From contig LWCA01000604.1 in the NCBI GenBank assembly GCA_001642005.1, positions 1 to 22,169 on the forward strand: DNA of 22,169 nt, given 5' to 3'. The notes beneath the pieces were generated by a model. That model saw only the letters and a list, made by a program, of their open reading frames with translations, was not told the origin of the DNA and did not search any database. Below are positions 9,808-19,400 of this stretch, piece by piece. The DNA is from Intoshia linei (Eukaryota > Orthonectida > Rhopaluridae). How positions within the stretch are numbered: position 1 is the stretch's first letter; every line of letters starts with the position of its first letter. Both the position numbers and the translations under genes were made by a program.

Positions 9808-11797
9808 TCAAAATATATATATATATAGGATTTGCTGGAACGTATAGACTAAGGATTAATCAGCAGAAATTGGCTTCACTGATTCAAATCTACAAGTGAT
9901 AACAATTTGTACTTTTATTCCAATACACAATTTTCATATTTAATTGCAATACTCGAACAATTATCCTAAAATATTAATTAATATTATCAACAATACAGAA
10001 ACATTTCCTGATTCTTAAAATACGTTTCCTAGGCACATCGTAATTAACACGCAAATTTTATAATTAATACGTTTAATTGCAAATTCTTTGATTGTACTAA
10101 CGGCACAGTTTTCTAACCTATTTAGTACTAGTAATTTACTTATTTTTTGATAGCTCATCTAATAATTTTTCAACGAAAATGTACTTGTTCATTTTTCAAT
10201 GGTACTACTCAAACAGACTAGTACTTCAAGTAACTTACGTGCGATCCAATTACACTACTACATGTATAGCCTTGATCAATAGCAGATGGACTGATACTAC
10301 TGTAGTATTGTTTGGTATTGTATCCTTATAATTTAATCGTTATAATTTTATTATACACATGTCATCAATAAAGTTATTCGTCATTAATCACAATTTATTA
10401 TCACTGCAACTTGCAGTCTATAAATTATAGCAAGTATAGCTCTGAATCTCAAAAGTTTTTAGTTTTGTGAGCGATAAATTCATCATTATATTGTTAGTAT
10501 TAATACCTAATAATTAGGTGACGCAAATATTTAGAACGATATTTTGATAAAATTTTTGTAACTAAAAACAAGAGAAACATTTTTGAATCTTGAGTATAAC
10601 CTATAGCTTTATAGCTAGACCTACATTTTTTGAATCCCAATGACAACATGAAATATAAAAAATTAAAGGTTTGTTCTCACAAGATTGGGTAAAATCGTGT
10701 TTTTCAAAAAAATATTGGAAAAAAGATTTTTCAAAAAAATTTTGGTAAAACTCAATTTTTCATTGAGAGTTTGAAATAATATTTTTTATCAAATTTTATG
10801 AAAAGTGGTATTTTTGAAATAATAACGTCGTTTAGACTTTGAGATAAATTCTCAACATCCGGCAAGTTGTGATAAATATTAAAAGTTCCCCTATAAAAAT
10901 AAACAAAAGTTGATAAAAATTTTTATATATTTAATTTGAATCTCAATGAACCCCAGACATATAGTTTTAGACTCCAAGGGGTCCAGGGAACCCAATCGGA
11001 AACAACTGATCTATAGATAGTGTATCTCAAGTTGAGACTATCAACCGTGTGTCACTGTTTTCAAAATTAAGAAAAAAATTAATGCAGGGGTACACAACAG
11101 TGTCGAACCTACCGTACCCGATACCCTCTTCGAGGGCACGATGAAATTTTTCTTAAATGGAGCCTTATTTTTCCAAAATAAGCTATAAAAAAGTGATATT
11201 TCTTGAATATCACCTTTATTATTCCGTTAAATTAAAATCATCAAGTCAAGTGCCTTAGAAAAGTGGCTAGTGCTATATGAAACAACTTATTAGGGGTGTG
11301 AATTTTAGTACTTTTTGGGAAATTTTATGGTCCAGGGGCTGATAAAATCGTATATGACAGTTTTATGGCTACACTCAAAAAAACATGATTTTGGGATAAT
11401 TTTTAGTGGAAACGCTTGCCATTTTAAAAATTTCATTTCATACAAAAATGTTCTACGAAAATTAAAAAATAACTATTTATTCGGATGTTATAAGATATTG
11501 TAGCTATGGTTTGAGTTGTCTTGTGTTGATCAACTTGATCTCTATGCAGAGTTGTCAGATATAAAGTTAAATTCTTCATTTAAAAACGATCATTTTGAAA
11601 TCTGTATTTTTAAAGTGTACAGTTGTTCTTTGCTCAAATAGTTGGATAAATGAATGATAAATTTAATTCCAACAATTGAAAAGAATGTGTATTTTAATTA
11701 TATTCAATTAATTAATTCAATTCTACCTTATTTATTTCCGTTTTTCAGAGACAATTTTTATTAATGAAAAATGATAATTTTACAAAATTATAAGAAC
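9808..11797. other. AT-rich intergenic region
   Basis: No gene is supported. A direct repeat of a TTTTTCAAAAAAATATTGG-like word occurs at about 10699 and 10733. An unpaired CAGGGGTACACAACAGTG at about 11085 resembles a hAT terminal sequence, but no matching inverted end is visible nearby. The small plus-strand frame at 11315-11503 has composition expected by chance. Confidence 0.4.
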
Positions 11798-11802
11798 TTT
11801 AA

Positions 11803-12194
11803 CCCTTTCACTGTCTGTTTATTCTATACTATACACAGCAATTTCACTTCACACGTCTGTGTATTCTATGATATACACAGCATAATTTGAAAAACTTTAA
11901 TTTTTTTATTTTCATACACTTTCACAGGTAATTTAAAAATGCAGTAATTTTTCGATTATGAATAATGTACATTAAATTTTAGTTTATTTGGAGTTAAAAT
12001 TTAACTTAAATATAAAGTTAAAATTACATATCTATGATTGCAAAAAATATTTTTGGCGTAAAATTGTTTCTAAATAAACTAAAATTTAACGTACATTATT
12101 CATAATTGAAACATTACTGTAATACAAGTTTAAATTAAAAAATAAATTCCAGACGTAGTGATAGTACATAAAATTGCATCAGACAGTTAAAGAA
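11803..12194. mobile_element. piggyBac-like non-autonomous element (TTAA flanks)
   Basis: TTAA lies on both sides (11799-11802 and 12195-12198). The left end CCCTTTCACTGTCTG pairs with the inverse of the right end (TTCTTTAACTGTCTG). TTAA target duplication with C-rich ends is the known hallmark of piggyBac-type elements. Just inside the left end are two copies of a GTCTGT-TATTCTAT-ATACACAGCA word (11812-11843 and 11856-11886). There is no transposase inside; the middle is taken up by a second MITE (11951-12117). Confidence 0.6.
11951..12117. mobile_element. MITE with long terminal inverted repeats, nested in the piggyBac-like element
   Basis: The left arm, CAGTAATTTTTCGATTATG continuing to TTTTAGTTTATTTGG, is matched by the inverted right arm (CAAATAAACTAAAA-like, then CATTATTCATAATTGAAAC, ATTACTG). 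Arms are about 50 bp. The centre contains TATCTATGAT and AAATATTTTTGGCG, shared with the MITEs at 15202-16131 and 21153-21314. The outermost ~28 bp differ from those two, so this is a divergent subfamily. Confidence 0.65.
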
Positions 12195-14655
12195 TTAAAC
12201 ATGGATAAAAGAAAAAGTAAACGAGGTAGAATTGAATTTAAAAATGCGAAGTAAAAAACCAAACAACGATCAACCCAAAACCACTCAAAACATAGCGAAC
12301 ACATTGACGATAACATTCCATTAAGTAAAATTACGTTTTAATTTTTTTAAAACATTTCTGTATGTCATTTTTAAAATAGCAAGTATCTCCGCAAATTTTT
12401 ATCTAATTTGAATAATTAATGTTATAAGGTCATTTTTGATTAACTTTAATTTGATTTACTCAACTTTTTACGAGCCGGGAAACCTTGACTTAATTTGTAA
12501 TATTTTGTAACAGTCCTACAATGCATCGTTGGTAAAAAAATCTTTTAATGGCCTATTTTTCATTTTCGATGGCTTCGACCTTGGTAGTTTCGGCTCTGGT
12601 ACACAATATTCTTCGATGAGAGTAAAAACTATTAATTAGTGTCGATTAAAAATTATCAATTCTTAAAAAACATTAACACATTAGTGACCGACACCCTTTA
12701 TACTTGGTCAAACACTATAATTTTCCAAATTTTTGATTTAAATATGCACATTTAAAGAAGTGAAAAATTTCTAAGGTTTTGATATACTAGAAGTGGGTAA
12801 ACTGGAAATGACTACATGTGTAGTTTTTTACCAAAAATATTATAATCAAATACAAATTGATCTAGGGTGCATAAAAAAATTAAATTTTGCTGTTTAGTAA
12901 TATTTATCGTGACCCTAACATGCTTTTCAATCTATATATAGTAAGCGATTTTTTAAAGAGTAACTGTGTGTTTAAAAAATAATCAGATTTATAATGCCGC
13001 ACCTAGTTTCAAGCCATATGTAATGTAATTATGGTTATATTTCGAAAAATTTTCTAATTTTTCTACGTTTATATATTAAGAAGGGTCATACAATATTGAC
13101 CTCTTAATGAATTTATTAATTGGACAGAGTTTATATAATTACTTACAAAAATGAGTATCATGGGGTAAATACAACCTTTTAAGTGATTGGCGATAAATAA
13201 GAGTGGACAAATAATTTATAAATTATAATTATCATACATTAATCGAAAAATCCTATGTTTCAAAACCTGACTCAAAAATTGAATAGTTTTAAACATGATT
13301 AAAATTAAATTCTACAAATTTGGTACCTATTTATACAAATAATCAAAAATTTTACCTGTACTTTGTTTAATTTTAATTTAATCTTATTTTGTACAAATGA
13401 AATGAACGGTTACATGTCATTGTTTGTTCAAGTTTTTATTGCTACGTGAATTATGGAAATATAAATATGGAACCAATTTTTTTAACTTCCTATTAGTCTT
13501 TGTTTACATTTATCAATGATAAATCAAAAGCAACAATATATAGGCTCACAAAATATTTATTTATCATGAATTGACATTGAAAATACTATATACAATTAAT
13601 AACTGTATACTATACAAGATTTTAAAAAATTAAAAAAATTTTAAGATTTAAGATTCTATAAAATCACGGGAAAATTGTTAAAATAATTTTAACTTTTTTA
13701 AAAAAATAACCTTTTAATTTCGTTGAATTGAATTGATACTAGAATACAATAGAAATAAAATGTAGTATTACACATATTAGTTATATATGTAGGTTTTAAA
13801 TACAGTTCAATTCTAAATTCATATGATTAAAGAGCGTCGATAATGATACGTTGTATTCAAGTAATTGTTCACGGGTTAACTAAATTGTGTGACTTTCAAC
13901 TAAAATCCTAAAATCATCGAAAGATATCCTGTGTGTATTGGAAATTTCTATCTAGTTACTAGATTTAATTCCATTTATTAAATATTAATTCAATATAATG
14001 ATTCATTCCACTAAGCTACGTGAATGTATTTTAATTTTAAATTGAATTAATTCATTGTGTTCATTGATACTTGGAATAAATTATTGAACTGCAACGGTCA
14101 GTTTTATTTTAATGTATTTGCTATTAAATTCGTGTTATTCAAGTAAGAAACTTGACGACAATTCCTCAAATTATTTACTATACATAAATGCAATATAATT
14201 AATAAGTCTATTGATGATAGTACTATACTAATATAAATTTTGCTCAATTGGTCAATATTTTTCATTTCCAAGACAAAGATTTTTAATTAATGTCATGACA
14301 ATAAATTAATAAGACAAATCTTGTTAGTAATCATTGTTTACAATAATTAATAATCACAATTCAGTTACATGTCAAATTAACGTAACTGCAATATTTTCCC
14401 ATGGGACATGACTGTGAAGGTAACGTGATTGCTTTAAAAATTTTATAATAAAAATTAAAAATTTAATCAATTAATTTAAATTGTATACAAAAAGGTTAAT
14501 CGTATAGCGTCCACAAATTTTTTGAAAACCCTTCTTTAATGTGGTCCAGCAAAACTTTTCTACGTTTGTTACAATAACTAAAATATGACAAATTATAATT
14601 TTGACGATTTTGATTTTCCATATAAACTAGCGCACTCTTAGAACTACATATACAG
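12195..14655. other. AT-rich intergenic region
   Basis: No convincing gene. A short frame from ATG at 12201 (MDKRKSKRGR) hits a stop after 17 codons, then stays open in frame for a similar stretch ending DDNIPLSKITF. It could be a transposase N-terminal remnant, but that is weak. A separate possible coding relic is at 12516-12628. The rest is AT-rich sequence with small chance palindromes. Confidence 0.35.
12516..12628 (-). pseudogene. Possible isolated coding relic
   Basis: After a TTAATAG acceptor-like site the minus strand stays open and reads LIEEYCVPEPKLPRSK, then KNRPLKDFF, before a stop at 12516-12518. The Pro-, Glu- and Arg-containing composition stands out from surrounding noise, and the DNA is locally less AT-rich. 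No family is recognised and no partner exon was found, so this may be a transposon or host-gene fragment, or chance. Confidence 0.2.
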
Positions 14656-14657
14656 TA

Positions 14658-15029
14658 GGGCCCACAATTGTCAAAAAGTCAATCACATTTTAACCGTTTT
14701 ATGGCACATTCTTAAATGTATTACAGGCGATAACCATACAAACTAAATTAAATTTAAAATTATTTTTATTTTTATCATGTAAAATGTAAATGTAATTTAG
14801 TGTAAATTTACACTAATTTCAACTTATATTTTATTTATTATTATTCACTAAAATTTAATTTCATTTTTGTTAGTTAAAAGTACAATTTAAATAAATTAAA
14901 AAATAAATTTTAATGAAAATTTATCAGAAAAACAATAATTTTTAAATTTTGTTGTTACAGCAAAATTTATTATCAATCTACAAAATCTGCCCAAGAATGT
15001 GCCATAAAATAGTCAAAAAACGGTGGCCT
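14658..15029. mobile_element. MITE with TA flanks
   Basis: TA dinucleotides flank ends that read GGGCCCAC on the left and GTGGCCT on the right. About 40 bp inside each end TTTTATGGCACATTCTT occurs in inverse orientation (left near 14696-14715, right near 14995-15010). The centre has a near-perfect palindrome around TAGTGTAAATTTACACTA at about 14800-14820. No coding capacity. TA target preference suggests a Tc1/mariner-type source. It sits six bases from the next element. Confidence 0.55.
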
Positions 15030-15201
15030 TAATGTACAGTAAAACTTGGCTACAGTGGAACTTGTTATAGTGGAAAAATGATTCTAAAATTATTTCCTAG
15101 TGATTTCAATGTTACAGCGGAATTTTCAACTTGCGTACAGTGGATAATCCATGGATATGACAATAAGCATAGTTTTACAACATTTTTAAATACTGTTTAG
15201 T

Positions 15202-16131
15202 AAAGTGGTGAGAAAAACTACGTACTATCAATTTTAGTTTATTTGGTGTTAAATGTAAAACCAAAACTACTTATCTATGATAACAACAAATATTTTCGGC
15301 TTAAAATTTATTCCAAATAAACTAGTGCGACCATATTTTTAACGTACTAATATTGCTTAGAAACAAAAATTTAAAAAATATATAAAAAAATTGTTTAACT
15401 AAACAATAAATAAATTGAGACATAAAGTTTATGATAAACACGAGTAATTGCTGAAAATAAAATATATATTTATTATAATTAATTATATTTATTGCTAGAA
15501 TTAATGTTTTTACAAATTTCAATATCGTTTAACAAATTTTTATAAACATAAGTACATTTTTCCTTTGAATTTTCTCGAAGTATAATGACAGATTTTAATG
15601 TTTATAAGCTAAGGTTGGAAATATGTTCTGTCCAATAATTATTAGTAACACTAAATACTCTTTCTACATATATATTTGAGCAATTTAGAGAATAATAAAT
15701 CTGGATTAATTTTTTGAATTCATTAGTATCGATAATATCAAAAATCCTTCCAAGGAGGAATAGTAGAATTTTTTTAAACATAAATCAACTGCAACAAATT
15801 CATTGAACATTTCATCTCAATTTATCTGGTTAATTAAATTTATTTTGTTATAAATTGTGATACATTTTTGTATGTTGATCCAATTAACTTGATTTTTATT
15901 AATAACAAAGTAGAATGGTGATGAATATTGAATTTGAATGGTTTATGTAAAAATATATACTATAGATACGTAAAAATAAGTAAAAGTTATAAATAAAAAA
16001 ATTGGTAACATAAAATTTAAATTCATAACTTTATTTAGTACGTTAAAAATACGTAATAAAATATAAAATAACGTACTTATGGTCGCACTAAATAAACTAA
16101 AAGTGATAGTATGTATTTTTCTGGACACTTT
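15202..16131. mobile_element. AAGTG-CCAG MITE, split by a further insertion
   Basis: The left part (15202-15323) and right part (16090-16131) are halves of a ~160-bp MITE of the kind seen whole at 21153-21314. The shared parts are AAAGTGG...AAAAACTACGTACTATC, TTTTAGTTTATTTGG, the TATCTATGAT core and CCAAATAAACTA. The outer target duplication is not clear. It lies inside the Tigger-like element and is itself interrupted at the AAATAAACT site. Confidence 0.65.
15324..16089. mobile_element. 766-bp TIR element nested in the MITE
   Basis: The ends AGTGCGACCATA and TATGGTCGCACT are perfect inverse partners. AAATAAACT precedes the left end (15315-15323) and follows the right end (16090-16098). Removing the element and one copy restores the MITE arm exactly, as seen in the other MITE copy. 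A 7-9 bp target duplication (the boundary is ambiguous by one base each side) would fit hAT- or Mutator-type insertion. ACGTAC-like words recur near both ends. Interior frames are Phe/Ile-rich noise, so the element is non-autonomous. Confidence 0.75.
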
Positions 16132-16289
16132 ATTTTTACAATAAATAAAAATAATAATCCATGGATATGACAATAAATATTGTTTTTGACGTTTTTTAAC
16201 ATAACAACGAAAATTGTTTTCTAAAATTTACTTGTTATAACAACTCTATTTTAAAATCCATTGTAGCCAGGTTTCACTGTACTGTGGTC

Positions 16290-16492
16290 GTCTAATAGTG
16301 ATATTATCGTTGTCACGTGAAATTTGTGTCGATTATTATTACAGGCCGAAAATTGCAAATAATAACGATAAAAATAAATCTAATTTAGGTCAAATATTAA
16401 GCTGTGAAAAAAGTGTTGATTAAAATAAAATAAAAATTTAATCTAGTAAATGATTAGATAGCGGCACAAATTTCACACGATACCGGGACCTC
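16290..16492. repeat. Inverted-repeat element overlapping the ariadne 3' end
   Basis: GTGAAATTTGTGTCG at about 16320-16334 is matched by the inverse CGGCACAAATTTCAC at about 16461-16475, with weaker pairing outward (TATCG, GGTC). This suggests a small TIR element of about 200 bp. Its right arm lies inside the last coding exon of the ariadne-like gene. Ends and target duplication are not defined. Confidence 0.4.
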
Positions 16493-19400
16493 AAAACAAT
16501 GTGACGAAATTTAAAAATAAAAAAATACTTATATTTATTCAACAAATGAATTCTGGAATATCTTTTACAGTTAATATCGTGATCCAAACAAGTGGATAAA
16601 TCTTTTACTGATTTTTCTAAATCTTTGAGGTTAAGCTAAAATAAAAATAAAACCATAAAAAGTCAAATTACTAGAAAAATGTCAATATCAGTATTTCGCA
16701 TTACAAAATAAACGAAAACATAAGAATTTGAAATTAAACGTCGACATTTTTTTAAAATGTAGACTGCCGTATTCATGATATCATAATCTTTAAAATATAT
16801 TTTTGTTTGTAATTGATTCAAAATTCGATCATATTTATTTTCAGTTTTAAGAGTATTTCTTTCATCATTGTATTTAGTATAATAAGTTGAAAATCTTGTT
16901 TCATTACGTTTATTTTGAGTCTAAGAAAAAAATTAAAAAAAAACGTTAAATTTAAACCAAAGGATTTATACCACTTGCGACGTTACAATGGTAATGATTG
17001 TTTGTTATTTTATTGCAAATCCAGCAAAATCCAATGCCACATAATGTGCAATGAACACGGACGCAACCACCCACTTTTTCAATGCTTGATTTACAATTTG
17101 GACATTTCTATCAATTTAAAATAACATTTAATATAATAATAAAATAAATGAAATTTAAAAAAATGCAGCCCAATTGGTTCGTCGAGAAAAAAACCAAATT
17201 AAAAAGTAAAAATAGTTTATCACAATTAAATCAATCAACACAATAAAAATTAACAAAAAAATCAACCTTAGTATTTGAATCAATCCATAGCGAAGATTGC
17301 AAATCCGATTTTACAATTTTATTCCATTTTTCAATCAAATCACAACTGAGTGGTTCATGATTATCTTGTTTGCAATTGAAACTAAATTATAAATTCAATA
17401 TTATCCTTTTATTAATTAAAAGTAGAATGTTTTATTACCAGTATTCACCTGCACAATTACATTTTATTGTGAAAATTTTACCACATTTTATTCTTGAAGC
17501 AAATGTGCAATCTGGTTTAGGACACCAACAGAGTAATTTATTCGACTACATTATAAAAAATAAAATTATTTGTAATAAGTTATTAGTAATATTACCCTTA
17601 CGAATAATTCAGTTATAGCTTTTTTGTACAAATTTTGTCGGTTTTTATTGGATATTAATTGACTAAGTTATACATTTAGTAAAAAAATAAATTTTATTTA
17701 CAGTATTATATCGTCTTGTAGAATCATGGCACATCCATTGTATAGGCACTTCATTACCTAATTTTATATTAACTAAATTATTTAAATTTATTTAAACATT
17801 TAAATTTTAAATGAAGCACAAAATACGTCAAATTCTCCCTGTGGCCCTCACACTGTCCAATTTTGTATACATTATTCATTACTTTCATAGAATTGAAAGT
17901 ATGTGAGTGATACCGTTTATTTTAAAAATTAACAGCCATATAATCTTAAAAAACCCAATATCTAATGCAGTTTTTCGCAGGTGATGTTTATATGTCTGTT
18001 TCATTTCCCCACATTGAGTCTTTCAGCGTAAAAAACCAAATTCGCTATTTTCTGTAAAAATAAAACCAGCCCTAGAAATAAAAAACACAGAATCTGCGAC
18101 CTTTTAAAATCATTAACATTGTCATTAATCTCAGCATCACAAACGTATACCTTCATGGTCATAACCACAAATTACCCTTGTTTTAAAAATGAAAAAAGTA
18201 TTAAAATTTTATAAAACAAAAAATTCTGGAATAGTTCTTAAAATCATAAGCATTTTCATAAATGGAAACCTCAAAAAAGTGAATTTTCACTATCATAACC
18301 CTAGATTACCCTTTTTCTAAAAAATAAAAATAGTCCTAGAATTTTTTTAAAATTAAACTGATATCCAGTATCAATATCCAGTTACCACACAAAAAAATAT
18401 GAATCTGGTATAGTAACGCCTTCACGATCAAAAAAGAACTTTAGTATTCATTTTTTTATTTCGAAAATATTTTATTAACAAAAATTTTGAAACAATTAAC
18501 GTTCCTACAATTAAAAAAACATTATTCTGATACAGCTTATTCCAGTTGATATATATACAAAATTTTAACTCTAAAAATCTACGCATTCCCATTGAAAAAT
18601 AATTGTTAATATATTATTAACCAATATTTTTCAAATTTTTGAATATTTTGTATTGTAAAATTAAAATTTAAATATTCATCCTACAATTTCAAAAAAAGTG
18701 AGAATTGGTCGTATACATATTTAAAATACAGAAATATAGATTTCAATTTCATAAATTGATTCCTTCTGTTTTTTTAACATTACTACGCAATTTCTCATTT
18801 TCACAAACTTTCAAATCAACAATTAAGAATCAACCTAAATTTAATTTTGTTACTATAATTTTTAGATTTATATCAATTTTTGTACATTTCAATCATTGAA
18901 ATGTATTGATTTATATCGGTTAGAATTAGAAATGCATGATAGAAGAAAAAAGTATGTATTACAGGTATTGTCTGTTATCTATTTAAAATTTTATTTTTTA
19001 TGAAAAATTCATATTACAGTATTTATGAAAATTTTTTAAGGTTTTAACTATAATTGTATAATTATAAGCAGCCAACCGTAGAGCTATCTATTTTTTGTAT
19101 AATCAGGCCTATAATTTAAAAAAAATTATGGTGGCTTTTTAAATTCAAATAAAATTTTCAACCTCAGAATCTTGCATCTTCACAATTAACAACTTAAATT
19201 ACCAATTGCAAACCATTTTGAAAAAAGAAAAAACTACATTCGATAGTTCTAGAATATTAAAACAACACAGTTCATATTTTTTATTTTTTTACATAAAAAA
19301 AATTTTAAATCAAAAAGTAACGTTTTACAGTCACTAAAAACACTATACAATTTATTTTTATGTTGATTCAAACAAAATACATTACAAGGTATAAACAAAT

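Larger units (their letters stand above)
15037..16279. mobile_element. Tigger/pogo-like non-autonomous element, interrupted by nested insertions
   Basis: The left end CAGTAAAACTTGGCTACAGT and the inverted right end CAGTGAAACCTGGCTACAAT match, and both are flanked by TA (15035-15036 and 16280-16281). Ends of the form CAGT-AACCT-G with TA duplication are typical of Tigger/pogo elements. No transposase is present. A ~60-bp segment containing AATCCATGGATATGACAATA occurs in direct orientation on both sides of the insertion (about 15143-15201 and 16150-16200), so the element carried, or gained, a short duplication around the insertion point of the nested MITE. Confidence 0.65.

Noticed and set aside
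9813-9827. TATA-box-like run just upstream of paralog 2
   Set aside because: It ends within about 10 bases of the start codon, so a normal start site ~30 bp downstream would fall inside the coding region. More likely a simple TA repeat.
15322-16173. Two minus-strand frames of 66 and 76 codons
   Set aside because: Phe/Ile/Tyr-rich translations of AT-rich transposon interior and ends, which look membrane-like only because of composition.
16915-17124. Plus-strand frame of 69 codons
   Set aside because: It is antisense to the RING2 exon of the ariadne-like gene, whose minus-strand translation has clear Cys/His spacing.
17370-17618. Plus-strand frame of 82 codons
   Set aside because: Antisense to the IBR exons and the small introns between them.
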